Positions 27,745 to 38,400 of a DNA stretch of 64,000 bases are shown here, one piece after another. The notes beneath the pieces are model-generated. The model did no database searches, was not told the DNA's origin, and saw only the letters and a list, made by a program, of their open reading frames with translations. How positions within the stretch are numbered: position 1 is the first letter of the stretch; every line of letters starts with the position of its first letter. Source of the stretch: Micrococcaceae bacterium RIT 802 (lineage in GTDB: Bacteria > Actinomycetota > Actinomycetes > Actinomycetales > Micrococcaceae); assembly GCA_016892645.1 (NCBI GenBank), contig JAFEMX010000001.1:434001-498000 (forward strand), given 5' to 3'. Position numbers and translations under genes: made by a program.

Positions 27745-28554
27745 TCAGATGCGTCCGACGATCTCCGCGAGCAGTTTCGAGATGCGCGGCCCGGCGGCCT
27801 GTCCGGCCTCGATGACCTCGGCATGGCTCAACGGCACCGGGCTGATTCCGGCGGCCAGGTTGGTCACCAGCGAGACGCCGAAGACCTCCATGCCCGCGTG
27901 CCGGGCGGCGATGGCCTCCAGCGCGGTGGACATGCCGACCAGGTCCGCTCCGATGCGTCGGGCGTACCTGACCTCTGCCGGGGTCTCGTAATGGGGCCCG
28001 GTGAACTGGGCGTAGACGCCCTCGTCCAGGCTCGGGTCCACCTCGCGGGCGATCGCACGCAGGCGCGAGGAGTAGAGGTCGGTGAGGTCCACGAAGGTGG
28101 CACCTTCCAGCGGGGAGGTGGCCGTGAGGTTGAGGTGGTCGCTGATCAGCACCGGCGTTCCCGGGGCCCAGGCCTCGTTCAGTCCGCCGCACCCGTTGGT
28201 GAGGACCATCGTGGTGCAGCCTGCGGCGGCCGCGGTGCGTACGCCGTGGACGACGGTACGCACGCCCTTGCCCTCGTAGTAGTGGGTCCGGGCACCGAGC
28301 ACCAGCACGCGTTTCCCGGCCGGGGTCAGGATCGAGCGGATGGTGCCGGTGTGCCCGACGACGGCGGGGGAGTGGAACCCGGGCAGGGTCGCCGCATCCA
28401 GGGTGTGGGTGGTCTCGCCGATCAGTTCGGCGGCCTCGCCCCATCCGGAGCCCAGGACCAAGGCGGTGTCGTGGGATTCGATGCCGGTCTGCTCGGCCAG
28501 GGCGGCCGCGGCGTCCCGCGCCAGCTGGAAGGGATCTTCGTTGATTTCGTTCAC
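27745..28554 (-). CDS. punA: Purine-nucleoside phosphorylase
   Basis: 269 residues, class II (trimeric) PNP. It splits purine (deoxy)nucleosides with phosphate. Seen: [14 protein letters not shown] (phosphate-binding), [30 protein letters not shown], and [16 protein letters not shown]. The start is a GTG at 28554 without a ribosome site; TAGGTT at 28561-28566 lies 6 nt before it, so the message is probably leaderless. It is the first gene of the operon with the mutase and deoC. Confidence 0.95.
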   Translation of the reverse strand: MNEINEDPFQLARDAAAALAEQTGIESHDTALVLGSGWGEAAELIGETTHTLDAATLPGFHSPAVVGHTGTIRSILTPAGKRVLVLGARTHYYEGKGVRTVVHGVRTAAAAGCTTMVLTNGCGGLNEAWAPGTPVLISDHLNLTATSPLEGATFVDLTDLYSSRLRAIAREVDPSLDEGVYAQFTGPHYETPAEVRYARRIGADLVGMSTALEAIAARHAGMEVFGVSLVTNLAAGISPVPLSHAEVIEAGQAAGPRISKLLAEIVGRI

Positions 28555-28560
28555 GGCACT

Positions 28561-28566
28561 AACCTA
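28561..28566 (-). promoter_or_regulatory. Leaderless-type -10 (TAGGTT) for the punA operon
   Basis: The TANNNT hexamer lies 6 nt before the GTG start on the minus strand and no Shine-Dalgarno sequence is present. The divergent lpdA start is 73 bp away. Confidence 0.5.
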
Positions 28567-28638
28567 CCGTCGGTTGCACTGCACCCGGAACCGGCCCCGG
28601 CGTGCAAGTTACGCACAGGTAGTGGAGAATGGGCTGAC

Positions 28639-30042
28639 GTGAGCGTAGAACAGAGCAAAACGTCCCAACGGCTGATCATCCTGGGCGGCGGCCCCGGCGG
28701 CTATGAGGCCGCGATCGTGGCCGCGCAGCTCGGCGCCGACGTGACCATCGTCGAGCGGCAGGGCATGGGCGGCTCGGCAGTGCTGACCGACGTCGTGCCG
28801 TCCAAGACCCTGATCGCCACGGCCGATGCCATGCGTCGGGTCAGCGGCGCGCAGTCATTCGGCGTGACCGTCGAGGGCAAGGCCGATGCCAGCGCCGACC
28901 TCGGCGTCGTGAACGCCCGCCTGATGGAGCTCGCCCGTGAACAGTCGGCCGACATCCGCATCGGCCTTGAACGCGCCGGCGTGCGCGTCGTCCTGGGCGA
29001 GGGCCGCCTGCTCGATAACCGCCACATCACCGTCACCGGAAACGACGGCAGCGAGGAGACCCTGGAAGCCGACGCCATCCTGCTCGCCCTGGGTGCCCAC
29101 GCCCGCGAGCTGCCCACCGCGAAGCCGGACGGCGAACGCATCTTCTCCTGGACCCAGGTCTACAACCTCCAGGAGATCCCCGAACACCTCATCGTCGTCG
29201 GTTCCGGCGTCACCGGCGCCGAGTTCGCCTCCGCCTACAACATGCTCGGGACCCGCGTGACGCTGGTGTCTTCCCGCGACCGGGTGCTCCCCGGCGAGGA
29301 CGCCGACGCGGCGGCGGTGCTGGAGGATGCGTTCGAGGCCAACGGACTGGAAGTCGTGGCCAAGTCGCGCGCCCAGTCCGTGGACCGGACCGCGGACGGC
29401 GTGCGCGTCACCCTCTCCGACGGGCGGACCCTGGACGGCAGCCACTGCCTGGTGGCCGTCGGCGGCATCCCGAACACCGCAGGCATCGGCCTGGAGGAAG
29501 CAGGCATCGAGCTCGCCGAGTCCGGCCACATCAAGGTCGACGGCGTCTCGCGCACCACGGCCCCGAATGTCTACGCCGCCGGGGACTGCACCGGCGTCTT
29601 CGCGCTGGCATCCGTGGCGGCGATGCAGGGCCGCATCGCGATCGCGCACCTGATGGGCGACGGCGTGCGCCCGCTGAAGACCCACGAGGTCTCCTCGAAC
29701 ATCTTCACCAGTCCGGAGATCGCCACGGTCGGCGTGACCGAGGCGCAGGTCAAGGAGGGCAAGTACCAGGGCGACATCCTCAAACTCGATCTGGCCACGA
29801 ATGCCCGCGCGAAGATGATGAACGTCAAGGAGGGCTTCGTGAAGATCATCGCCCGCAGCGGCTCCGGCACGGTGATCGGTGGCGTCGTGGTCGCCCCTCG
29901 CGCCTCCGAGCTGATCTACCCGATCGCCCTGGCCGTGCAGAACCGGCTGCACGTGGACGACATGGCCCAGACCTTCACGGTGTATCCGTCCCTCTCGGGC
30001 TCGGTGTCCGAGGCGGCACGCCGCCTGCACAAGCACCTGTAG
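28639..30042 (+). CDS. lpdA: NAD(P)H-quinone dehydrogenase of the LpdA (Rv3303c) type
   Basis: 467 residues, two-dinucleotide-binding flavoprotein fold. FAD motif IILGGGPGGYEAAI is at the N-terminus and the NAD(P) motif VVGSGVTGAEFASAY near residue 180; the C-terminal dimer domain ends SEAARRLHKHL. The redox-active CXXXXC of true lipoamide dehydrogenases is missing: the place reads GMGGSAVLTDVVPSKTL. The mycobacterial LpdA has the same loss and acts as a quinone reductase, so that function is inferred. The GTG at 28639 follows GGAG; the reading upstream from 27502 is the antisense of the punA/mutase genes. Confidence 0.88.
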   Translation: MSVEQSKTSQRLIILGGGPGGYEAAIVAAQLGADVTIVERQGMGGSAVLTDVVPSKTLIATADAMRRVSGAQSFGVTVEGKADASADLGVVNARLMELAREQSADIRIGLERAGVRVVLGEGRLLDNRHITVTGNDGSEETLEADAILLALGAHARELPTAKPDGERIFSWTQVYNLQEIPEHLIVVGSGVTGAEFASAYNMLGTRVTLVSSRDRVLPGEDADAAAVLEDAFEANGLEVVAKSRAQSVDRTADGVRVTLSDGRTLDGSHCLVAVGGIPNTAGIGLEEAGIELAESGHIKVDGVSRTTAPNVYAAGDCTGVFALASVAAMQGRIAIAHLMGDGVRPLKTHEVSSNIFTSPEIATVGVTEAQVKEGKYQGDILKLDLATNARAKMMNVKEGFVKIIARSGSGTVIGGVVVAPRASELIYPIALAVQNRLHVDDMAQTFTVYPSLSGSVSEAARRLHKHL

Positions 30043-30200
30043 CGCGCCGCTTCCCGCGGCCAGCCGACCGCGGGAGGCCAACATGACGCCACTATGACGC
30101 CAAGAGGCGTCCAATATGTGGACGCAATGATGGGCGGGTGGTCAAAAGTTCTAGTATTACTCGAAGTATTGATCACACGCGCACAAGAGGTGTCCTTATA

Positions 30201-31598
30201 GTGTCCAGTTTGCCCACCACCGCCGTTCCGAAGGCGAACACGCGAGGCCGCGTGATCTTCTCGAGCATGATCGGCACCACCGTGGAGTTCTACGACTTCT
30301 ACGCCTACGCCACGGCCTCGGTCCTGGTCTTCCCGGCGTTGTTCTTCCCGAACGCCACCAACATCAACGCCATCCTCAGCTCCTTTGCGATCTTCGGCGT
30401 TGCCTTCGTCGCCCGCCCGCTGGGCTCGGTGATCTTCGGCCACTTCGGCGACAAGATCGGCCGCAAGGGAACGCTCGTGGCGTCCCTGATGACCATGGGC
30501 ATCGCGACCTTCCTCATCGGCTTCCTGCCGGCGGCCAGCGGCGGGTTCGTCGTCCTGGCACCTTTGTTGCTCGTGCTGCTGCGCTTCGCACAGGGCCTGG
30601 CACTGGGCGGCGAATGGTCCGGTGCGGCCCTGCTGGCCACCGAGAACGCCCCGGCCAACAAACGCGCCATCTACGGCACGTTCCCGCAGCTGGGGGCGCC
30701 GATCGGCTTCATCATCGCCAACCTGGTCTTCGTCGGCCTGCAGCTGGGTCTGAGCCCCGAGCAGTTCCAGGCCTGGGGCTGGCGCGTGCCGTTCATCCTC
30801 TCCGCCGTGCTGGTGGCCGTGGGCATCTACGTCCGCCTGAAGCTGGTCGAATCGGTCTCCTTCCAGAACGTCATCAAGCAGGAAAAGGTCGTGAAGTCCC
30901 CGGTCAAGCAGACCTTCCGCTTCCACTGGCGTCCGGTCCTGGCCGGCACGATCATCATGTTCGCCACCTACGTGCTGTTCTACCTGATGACGTCCTTCAC
31001 GCTGACCTACGGCACCTCCCCGGCCACCGTCGACCAGGCGCGGGCCGCCGCCGAGGCCAAGGGCAAGGTGTTCGACGCCGCCGCCGAGGCCGCCTTCGTG
31101 CCCGGCTTGGGCGTTCCCCGCACCGAGTTCCTGTGGATGCTGATCCTCGGCGTCGTGTTCTTCGGCATCTTCACCGTCATCTCCGGGCCGCTGGCGGAGA
31201 AGTTCGGCCGCCGCAAGTTCCTGCTGGGCGTCTCCATGCTGATCCTCGTCTTCGGCGCCACGTGGACGCTGATGTTCGGTCCCGGTACGGGTGCTGCAAT
31301 GGTCGGGCTGATCATCGGGCTGTCCCTGATGGGACTGACCTTCGGACCCATGGCCGCCTATCTGCCGGAACTGTTCCCCGCCAACGTGCGCTACACCGGC
31401 TCCGCGGTCGCCTACAACCTGTCCTCCGTGATCGGTGCCGCGCCGGCGTCGTTCGTGGCCATCGCCCTGTGGCAGGCAGGTGGAGGGAACACCATGTGGG
31501 TGGGCGTCTACCTGGCCGCCGCCGCCGCGCTGACGATCATCGCGCTGATCATGACGGGTGAAACCCGCGACCAGGACTTCGAGAACAACGTGGGCTGA
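30201..31598 (+). CDS. MHS-family MFS transporter
   Basis: 465 residues with twelve hydrophobic segments. The N-terminal GTTVEFYDFYAYATA and GHFGDKIGRKGTLVASL motifs identify the metabolite:proton symporter (MHS) group, whose members take up dicarboxylates, shikimate, proline/betaine or alpha-ketoglutarate. The substrate is not evident. GTG at 30201 (AAGAGG about 10 nt upstream) is chosen over ATG/GTG codons at 30138-30190 because the MHS N-terminus begins soon after it. An AT-rich stretch at 30145-30175 may hold the promoter. Confidence 0.88.
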   Translation: MSSLPTTAVPKANTRGRVIFSSMIGTTVEFYDFYAYATASVLVFPALFFPNATNINAILSSFAIFGVAFVARPLGSVIFGHFGDKIGRKGTLVASLMTMGIATFLIGFLPAASGGFVVLAPLLLVLLRFAQGLALGGEWSGAALLATENAPANKRAIYGTFPQLGAPIGFIIANLVFVGLQLGLSPEQFQAWGWRVPFILSAVLVAVGIYVRLKLVESVSFQNVIKQEKVVKSPVKQTFRFHWRPVLAGTIIMFATYVLFYLMTSFTLTYGTSPATVDQARAAAEAKGKVFDAAAEAAFVPGLGVPRTEFLWMLILGVVFFGIFTVISGPLAEKFGRRKFLLGVSMLILVFGATWTLMFGPGTGAAMVGLIIGLSLMGLTFGPMAAYLPELFPANVRYTGSAVAYNLSSVIGAAPASFVAIALWQAGGGNTMWVGVYLAAAAALTIIALIMTGETRDQDFENNVG

Positions 31599-31623
31599 TA
31601 TGCCCCGGCGGGGCTCCCGCAAA

Positions 31624-31667
31624 CGACCATGGCCTGCCACCCCGTCCGGGGAGGCAGGCCATGGTCG
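31624..31667. terminator. Bidirectional hairpin between convergent MFS and accA3 genes
   Basis: A perfect 15-bp stem CGACCATGGCCTGCC (31624-31638) with its complement (31653-31667) separates the MHS transporter end from the accA3 stop at 31682. The minus-strand side is followed by TTTG. Confidence 0.7.
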
Positions 31668-31681
31668 CTGTGCGGTGGGGT

Positions 31682-33448
31682 TCAGTCCTGGATGCTGGCC
31701 AAGACGGCCCCGGCCGATACGGTGTCGCCGGCAACGGCGGTGAGGCCCGTGATGGTTCCTGCGCGGTGCGCGGTGAGCGGCTGCTCCATCTTCATGGCTT
31801 CCAGCACGACCACCAGGTCGCCCTCGGCGACGGTGTCACCGTCCGCGACGGCGACCTTGACGATGGTGCCCTGCATGGGCGACGTCAGGCTGTCGCCGGT
31901 GACTGCGGCGCCCGTGGTGGAGCGGTTCGAGCGTTTGCGCTTGGCCTTGCCGTTGGACTTGCCACCGCCGGAGAGCGCGCCCAGCCCGGCGGGCAGGACG
32001 ACCTCGAGGCGCTTGCCGCCCACTTCGACGGTCACGGACTGGCGTTCATCGACGGCCTCGGGCAGGGCGCCGGTGGGCGTCCAGGGTTCGATCGTGTTCT
32101 CGAATTCCGTTTCGATCCAGCGGGTGTGGACGCTGAAGGGGCCGGAGGCCGGAACGAAAGCCGGGTCGGCCATGACGGCGCGGTGGAATGGGATGACCGT
32201 GGGCATGCCCTCCACGACCATCTCGCCCAGTGCGCGCCGGGCGCGTGCGGCCGCCTGGTCGCGGGTGGCGCCGGTGACGATCAGCTTGGCGATCATCGAA
32301 TCGAAGTTGCCGGAGACTGATTCGCCCTGTTCGACCCCGGAATCGACGCGGACGCCGGGGCCGGTGGGCAGGCGGAGGGTGGAGATGGTCCCGGGGGCCG
32401 GCATGAACCCGCGCCCGGCGTCCTCGCCGTTGATGCGGAACTCGAAGGAGTGCCCGCGCAGTTCGGGGTCCCCGTAGCCCAGTTCCTCGCCACGGGCGAG
32501 ACGGAACTGCTCGCGGACCAGGTCGATCCCGGAGATCTCCTCGGAGACGGTGTGCTCGACCTGCAGCCGGGTGTTCACCTCGAGGAAGGAGATGATGCCG
32601 TCGGTGCCCACGAGGAACTCGCAGGTTCCGGCCCCGACGTACCCGGCCTCGCGCAGGATGGCCTTGGACGAGTCGTACAGGCGGCGGACCTGGTCCTCGG
32701 ACAGGAACGGGGCCGGTGCCTCCTCGACGAGCTTCTGGTTGCGGCGCTGCAGCGAGCAGTCGCGGGTCGAGATGATGGAGACGTTGCCGTGGGCGTCCGC
32801 CAGGCACTGCGTCTCGACGTGGCGGGGGGAGTCCAGGAAGCGTTCGATGAAGCACTCGCCCCGGCCGAAGGCGGCGGTGGCCTCGCGGACGGCCGACTCG
32901 TACATCTCCGGGATCTCGTCGCGGGAGCGGACGACCTTGATGCCGCGGCCGCCGCCACCATAGGCGGCCTTGATCGCCAAGGGCAGCCCGTGGTGGTCGG
33001 CGAATTCCAGAACCTCCTGGGTGGAACGCACCGGCTCCTTCGTGCCGGGGACCAGCGGGGCGCCGACCTTCGTGGCGATGTGCCGCGCCTGGACCTTGTC
33101 GCCGAGCTGGGCAATGGCGCCGGGCGGCGGTCCGATCCAGGTCAGGCCGGCGTCGATCACCCGTTGGGCGAAGTCGGCGTTCTCGGAGAGGAATCCGTAT
33201 CCGGGGTGGACGGCGTCGGCGCCGGAGGCGGAAGCCGCCTCGAGGATCTTGTCCATGACCAGGTAGGACTCGGCGGCGCTCTGGCCGCCGAGGGCGAAGG
33301 CCTCGTCGGCCAGGCGGACATGGAGCGCCTCGCGGTCGGGTTCTGCGTAGACGGCGACGGAGGCGATGCCCTCGTCGCGGGCCGCGCGGATGACGCGGAC
33401 GGCGATCTCGCCACGGTTGGCGATGAGGACCTTGGTCAGCTGGGGCAT
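31682..33448 (-). CDS. accA3: Acyl-CoA carboxylase alpha subunit (biotin carboxylase + biotin carboxyl carrier)
   Basis: 588 residues. The biotin carboxylase part spans about residues 1-450 ([22 protein letters not shown]-grasp [21 protein letters not shown]); the biotinyl domain is at the C-terminus with the modified Lys in [12 protein letters not shown] near residue 550. With AccB and AccE it makes malonyl- or propionyl-derived CoA thioesters for lipid synthesis. Between them lies a linker including KRKRSNRS. The ATG at 33448 has AAGGAG 12 nt upstream; TAGGCT at 33481-33486 (minus strand) is a candidate -10. A palindrome at 33547 is shared with accB. Confidence 0.95.
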   Translation of the reverse strand: MPQLTKVLIANRGEIAVRVIRAARDEGIASVAVYAEPDREALHVRLADEAFALGGQSAAESYLVMDKILEAASASGADAVHPGYGFLSENADFAQRVIDAGLTWIGPPPGAIAQLGDKVQARHIATKVGAPLVPGTKEPVRSTQEVLEFADHHGLPLAIKAAYGGGGRGIKVVRSRDEIPEMYESAVREATAAFGRGECFIERFLDSPRHVETQCLADAHGNVSIISTRDCSLQRRNQKLVEEAPAPFLSEDQVRRLYDSSKAILREAGYVGAGTCEFLVGTDGIISFLEVNTRLQVEHTVSEEISGIDLVREQFRLARGEELGYGDPELRGHSFEFRINGEDAGRGFMPAPGTISTLRLPTGPGVRVDSGVEQGESVSGNFDSMIAKLIVTGATRDQAAARARRALGEMVVEGMPTVIPFHRAVMADPAFVPASGPFSVHTRWIETEFENTIEPWTPTGALPEAVDERQSVTVEVGGKRLEVVLPAGLGALSGGGKSNGKAKRKRSNRSTTGAAVTGDSLTSPMQGTIVKVAVADGDTVAEGDLVVVLEAMKMEQPLTAHRAGTITGLTAVAGDTVSAGAVLASIQD

Positions 33449-33546
33449 GGCAGGTAGAACTCCTTCACTTTGCTGTTTGGAGCCTACCCGCGCTTGTTGG
33501 TTGTGCACGTAATTCCACGCCGGTTCCCGGGAGTCCGCCAGTGAAT

Positions 33547-33565
33547 TTTGTAGAGGTCCTACAAA
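33547..33565. promoter_or_regulatory. Palindrome upstream of accA3 (shared with accB)
   Basis: TTTGTAGAGGTCCTACAAA has 7-bp arms and a 5-bp centre. On the minus strand it reads CTTTGTAGG-N4-CTACA, exactly the pattern at 45115-45131 before accB and in the same orientation. It lies about 100 nt before the accA3 start and overlaps the stop codon of the winged-helix gene. Confidence 0.65.
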
Positions 33566-33906
33566 GAACCGGCACTGGGTGGTTCGTCGGCGATCTGCCG
33601 CAACGCCGCCAGGTGCTGCTCCCAGACCGTCCGCCCTTCGTCGCTGAGGGCGAACCACGTACGCGGGCGCTTGCCGATAAATCCCTTGCGGATCTTCAGG
33701 ATCCCGGCCGCCTCGAGTTGTGATGCCTGGCGGCTCAGCACGGAATCGCTGACCTGGAGGTGGTCGCGGATGACGGCGAACTCGGACTCGTCGGTCCCGG
33801 CGATGGCCGCGACGAGCGAGAACCGCACGGGGTGGGCGAGCTGGTCCGAGAGCTTCAGCCGGGGGTGTTCCCCCTGGTGCTCCGGGTCGACGCCCTTGGC
33901 GTTCAT
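33559..33906 (-). CDS. Winged-helix transcriptional regulator
   Basis: 115 residues. The sequence [48 protein letters not shown] and [20 protein letters not shown] is a winged helix of the MarR/HTH_34 type, with the recognition helix at about residues 53-68. Such short regulators often repress their own operon together with small membrane proteins. The start ATG overlaps the stop of the four-helix protein (ATGA), so the three genes from 34585 form one operon. The likely autoregulatory sites are at 34645-34677. Confidence 0.85.
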   Translation of the reverse strand: MNAKGVDPEHQGEHPRLKLSDQLAHPVRFSLVAAIAGTDESEFAVIRDHLQVSDSVLSRQASQLEAAGILKIRKGFIGKRPRTWFALSDEGRTVWEQHLAALRQIADEPPSAGSL

Positions 33907-34346
33907 GCCCGGGCCTCGAGCCAGGCGCCGACGACCGAGTTCACGGTGAGGGCCGCGGCGATGACGATGGCGAACCACAGCTGGCCGGAGAAGAGGGTGC
34001 TGGCGAGCAGGATGCCCACGACCCAGAGGCCCGCCCAGATCATCATGAAGGTCATCCACCGTCGCCCGAACCCGCGTTTGGTCGATCGGCCGAAGACGAT
34101 CATGAACACCATGAAGATGCCGAGCCAGACGAGCATCGCGATCATGGGCAACGCCACGAGCGACTCGTCGAACCGGCCCACGAACCAGAAGGCCAGCATG
34201 CTCAGCGAAGTGATGGCACCCAGTCCGAGCAGCATGGCGATGTGCGGCCAGCCGGCCGCGGCGCGCGACGCCGATTCGAGGCGGCCGGCTTCGCTCAGCA
34301 GATCGCGCGCGGCCTGGGCCGAGGGTCGGGATTGCTCGGAGTCCAT
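33903..34346 (-). CDS. Four-helix membrane protein, unknown function
   Basis: 147 residues with four hydrophobic segments ([79 protein letters not shown]) after a polar N-terminus [21 protein letters not shown] precedes the ATG at 34346. It sits between the two-helix protein and the winged-helix regulator with a 4-nt overlap to the latter. No family is recognised; membrane location is inferred from hydrophobicity. Confidence 0.78.
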   Translation of the reverse strand: MDSEQSRPSAQAARDLLSEAGRLESASRAAAGWPHIAMLLGLGAITSLSMLAFWFVGRFDESLVALPMIAMLVWLGIFMVFMIVFGRSTKRGFGRRWMTFMMIWAGLWVVGILLASTLFSGQLWFAIVIAAALTVNSVVGAWLEARA

Positions 34347-34348
34347 GA

Positions 34349-34585
34349 TCAGACTCCGCCCTGCGCGCCAGAGCTGCGGCTTGCGGACTTCTTGGCAGCG
34401 ACGGAGGTCGAGGACCACACGGCACCGAGGAGTGCGGCCATGCTGCCGGCCATGACGGAGAGTTGGGGCTTGCCCATGACGAGGCCGGCGATGAAGAGGG
34501 CCGCCATGCAGGCGATGCCCAGGATGTAGCCGATCCAGGCATATCGCTGGCCGTTGATGGTGGTGGATTCCCTGCCTGCGTACAT
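34349..34585 (-). CDS. Two-helix membrane protein, unknown function
   Basis: 78 residues: YAWIGYILGIACMAALFIAG and LSVMAGSMAALLGAVWSSTS are the hydrophobic segments; the tail is polar and Lys/Ser-rich. The ATG at 34585 has AGGAG 5-6 nt upstream. It is the first gene of the three-gene operon read from the promoter at 34638-34666. Confidence 0.75.
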   Translation of the reverse strand: MYAGRESTTINGQRYAWIGYILGIACMAALFIAGLVMGKPQLSVMAGSMAALLGAVWSSTSVAAKKSASRSSGAQGGV

Positions 34586-34637
34586 GGTGGCTCCTGCGGT
34601 GCGCCGGTGCCGGTGGATCCGGCAACCTGGTCACATC

Positions 34638-34677
34638 AGTCTAGAAAATACTTTCCAATATGACAAGTACTTTCTGG
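34638..34677 (-). promoter_or_regulatory. Promoter with two AAGTANTT operator-like sites for the winged-helix operon
   Basis: On the minus strand TTGTCA (34661-34666), a 17-bp spacer and TAGACT (34638-34643) form a clear promoter. AAGTACTT, an 8-bp palindrome, overlaps the -35 side (about 34665-34672), and GGAAAGTATTTTC lies in the spacer (34644-34656). Sites in these positions would block polymerase, which suits autorepression by the regulator at 33559. Confidence 0.7.
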
Positions 34678-34693
34678 AATCAGGTGACGAGGT

Positions 34694-35407
34694 TCAGGCC
34701 CACACGTCCATGATCGACAGCTCGGCCGAGGCCAACAGGGCCCGCAGGGTGCTGACAGAGAGGCCGACCACGGCGTGCGGGTCGCCTTCGATGCCGGTGA
34801 TGAACGCGGAACCACGCCCGTCGATGGTGAAGCCGCCCGCGCAGGGCAGCGGTTCGCCGGTGGCGACGTACGCCTCGATCTCCGCATCGCTGACGTCCTC
34901 GAAGGTGACCGAGGCGGAGGACACCGCGCCCAGCGTGGCACCGGTGCCGCCGTCGTCCTCCTCCGTGCTGCGGTTGTCCACGAGCCAGTGCCCGGTGTGC
35001 AGGATGCCGGTGCGCCCGCGCATGGCCTGCCAGCGCTCGGTGGCCACCTCGGGGGTGTATGGCTTGCCGTAGGGGACGCCGTCGAGCTCGAACACCGAAT
35101 CGCAGCCGAGCACCACCGCGCCGTCGGCGGCGTCGAGGGCCGCCACGGCCTCGGCCTTGGTGCGGGCCAGCAGCAGGGCCATGGCGGACGGGTCCAGCTC
35201 GCCGCCGAGGCGCTCGGTGGCCTCGGCGACGGCAGCATCCTCGTCGACCTCCGAGACGATGGCCTCGAAGCCGATGCCCGCATCCGCCAGGATCCGGGCC
35301 CGACCCGGGGACTGGGAGGCCAGGACCAGCAGCGGCAGGTCCTCCTCGGGGGAGGAGCCGATGGCGTGGGCTTCGATGGCCGTGGGGACGGAGTCGTTGG
35401 CGCTCAT
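34694..35407 (-). CDS. maf: Maf/YceF-family nucleoside-triphosphate pyrophosphatase
   Basis: 237 residues. Maf proteins hydrolyse dTTP/UTP or modified nucleotides to monophosphates. Seen: LLVLASQSPGRARIL (the conserved S-P-x-R loop), VSEVDEDA, LARTKAEAVA, VLGCDSVFELDG and CAGGFTIDGRGSAFITGIEG. A 20-residue N-terminal extension and a middle insertion (STEEDDGGTGATLG) make it longer than most (about 190-210). The ATG at 35407 lies 4 nt after the MMPL stop, so the two may be co-transcribed; the ribosome site is weak. Confidence 0.93.
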   Translation of the reverse strand: MSANDSVPTAIEAHAIGSSPEEDLPLLVLASQSPGRARILADAGIGFEAIVSEVDEDAAVAEATERLGGELDPSAMALLLARTKAEAVAALDAADGAVVLGCDSVFELDGVPYGKPYTPEVATERWQAMRGRTGILHTGHWLVDNRSTEEDDGGTGATLGAVSSASVTFEDVSDAEIEAYVATGEPLPCAGGFTIDGRGSAFITGIEGDPHAVVGLSVSTLRALLASAELSIMDVWA

Positions 35408-35411
35408 GCCA

Positions 35412-38400
35412 CTACCGTAGTGCGTCCTGGCGTTCGTCCGGATCGTGGGCCTCTCCGAACGGGAACCACGCATTGGCGTCGTCGGGGGCATCGGCTGCCG
35501 CGGCGTGCGGGGCGTCGTGGCCACCGCCGCCTCCGCCATCGTCGTTGCCGCCGCCGTTGCCACCATTGTTGTCCGGGCCGCTGGACCCCGGACCGGTGCC
35601 GGGGGTACCGCCTGCTCCGCCTGCTCCGCCTGCGGATCCGGCAGCTCCGCCGCTCGACAAGGCTGCGATCTTCGAGCCCTCGACGTCGACATCTGGCAGG
35701 ATGCGCTCCAGCCACTTCGGGATGTACCAGGCATGGCGGCCTAGCAGGTGCATGATCGCCGGCGTGATGGTCATGCGGACCACGAACGCATCCAGGATCA
35801 CGCCGATGGCCAGCGAGAAGCCGATCGCCCGGATCATCGTCAGGTGGGAGAAGATGAAGCCGGCGAACACGCTGGTCATGATCAGCGCGGCCGCGGTGAC
35901 CACGGGCGCCGAATGGGCGAACCCGGAGCGGACGGCGGCGCGCGGCTTCTCCCCATGGGCAAACGATTCGCGCATGCCCGAGACGAGGAACACCTGGTAG
36001 TCCATCGCGAGGCCGAACAGGATGCCGGTCAGCAGGATGGGCAGGAAGCTCATGATCGGACCCGGTGTCTCCACACCGAACACCGCGGACAGCCAGCCCC
36101 ACTGGTAGACGGCGACCGTGGCGCCGAACGCCGCGACCAGCGAGAGCAGGAAGCCCGCGGTGGCCAGCAGCGGCACGACGACCGAGCGGAAGACGAGCAA
36201 CAGCAACACCAGGGACAGTCCGACGACGATGCCCAGGTAAAGCGGCAGCACCTCCGCGAGGCGTTCGGAGACGTCGATCTGGGCCGTCACCTGGCCGGTG
36301 AGGGCCAGATGGGAGCCGGTGTCGGCCTCGATCTGCGGTGTCGCGTTGCGGATGTCGGTGACGACCTGTTCCGTGGCCGCGCTGGCCGGGCCGTCCTGCG
36401 GGATGATCTGCAGCACGCCGAGGGTATGCGCGTCGTTGGTGCCCACGGGAACTGCTGCGACGACGCCGTTGATGCCGCGCAGCTGGTCGGCGATGTCCAG
36501 GGTCTTGACCTCGGCCTCTTCGGCGTCGAGTCCGGCCGGCAGGTCGGCCAGGGCGATGATCGGGCCGTTGTAGCCGGCGCCGAACTTATCGCTGAGCAGG
36601 TCGTAGGCCTGGTGGGCACTGGAATCCGCCGGTTCGGCGCTGCCGTCGGGCAGGGCGGTGCGCAGTTGCAGTGCCGGCAGGGCCATGATGCCCAGCAGGA
36701 GGATGCCGACGACGCCCATGAGGATCGGGCGCTTGGTCACGAAGGCGCCCCAGCCGCGGTTGCCCGTGGCATTCGGGTGCGCTGCCGAGTCCGTGCTGGC
36801 CGAGACGGGCGCCGCGTGCGCTCCCGCCGCGGAGGTGTCGGAGGCCGCGTTCGCAGCTGCCTTGCGCCAGGCCCGCTTGCTGACGAGCTTCTTCCCGATG
36901 ATGCCGAGCAGTGCCGGGGTCAGGGTGATGGCGATCAGCACGGCCATGGCGACCGTGAACGCCGCGGACAAGCCGAGGACCGAGAGGAACGGCAGCCCCG
37001 GGACCGCCAGCGCCGAGAGGGCGATGATGACGGTCAGGCCGGCGAAGACGACGGCGTTGCCGCTGGTGCCGGTCGCCCGGCCGATGGATTCCTCCATGCC
37101 CATGCCGTCCAGCAGCTGGCGGCGGTGGCGGTGCACGATGAACAGCGAGTAGTCGATGCCCACGGCCAGCCCGAGCATCAGCGCGAGCGCCGGGGTGATG
37201 GAGGCCATCTCGATCACGCTGGACAAGGCGAGGGTGCCGCCCACGCCCGCTCCGACGCCGAGCACGGCCATCACCAGCGGCAGGCCGGCGGCGACCAGGG
37301 TGCCGAGCATGACCAGGAGCACGACGGCGGCGATCACCAGGCCGATGATCTCGGCGGATCCGAAGATCGAGGAGATGTCCTGGACGATCTCCTTCGAATA
37401 GTCGACCTCGAGGCCCGTGGAGGCGGGCTCGCCGGCGATGTCCTGGATCTTCTCGCGGACCTCGGGGGTCAGGGCGTCGGCCGAGCCGACGAAGCTGACA
37501 TTGACCGCCACGGTGGTCCCGTCCTCGGAGACGAAGCGCATGCCCTGGGTTGACTGGGCCTTGCGCTCGCCGAGGGCGAGGTCCTTCTGCCCGTCCTCGA
37601 GCTTCCGTTCGGAGTCCTGCAATTTCTTTTCAGCGGCGGGCAGCTTGGCCTCCGCGGCCTTGAGCTCCTTCTCCCCGGCGTCGAGCTTGGCCTGGTTCTG
37701 GTCGATCTCCTGCTGGCCGGCGTCGAGTTTGGCCTCGTTCGCGGCGATGTCGCGCGCCCCGGCGTCGACCTTGGCCTGGCCGGCGGCCAATTGTGCGGCA
37801 CCGGCATCGAGCTTCTTCTCGTTGGCGGCGATCTGGGCCCAGCCCGAGTCCAACTTCTTTTTGGCGGCGGCGGACTTCTTCTCGCCCGCGGCGAGCTCCT
37901 GCTTCTTGGCGGCCAGCGTCTTCTTGCCCTGTTGCAGCTGGGCGGCACCGGAGTCCAGCTGCTTCTTGGAGGCGTTGAGCTTCGCGACGCCGGCGGAGGC
38001 CTGGTCGATGTCCTTCTGGGTCATCGGCGCAGTGTCGGGATCGGCGTCGAGGGCCTTTTGCGCTGCGGCGATCGCTCCGGGCACCTGGGACAGCGAGGAG
38101 ACGCCGAACTGGTCGGCCATCCGTGCGGCTCCTGCCTGGTACTTCTCCCGGCCGTCGGCGATCTCCTGCTCGTTGGCCTTCAGGTCCTGCTCGGCCTCGC
38201 CGAGCTGGGCCTTGCCGTCGGCGATCTGGGAGGCACCGGCGTCGTACTGCTGTTGACCCTGGGCGAGCTGGTTCTTGGCGGCCTGAAGCTTCTGCCGTCC
38301 ATCGGCGACCTCGGCACGGGGAGCCGCGAGCTTCTGCTTGCCCTGCGCGAGTTCGGCCTTGCCGTCGGCGAGCTGGGCGCGCCCGTCGTCGATCTTTGCC

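Noticed and set aside
27502-28638. Apparent N-terminal extension of lpdA
   Set aside because: It runs antisense to the mutase and punA genes; the FAD motif begins just after the GTG at 28639.
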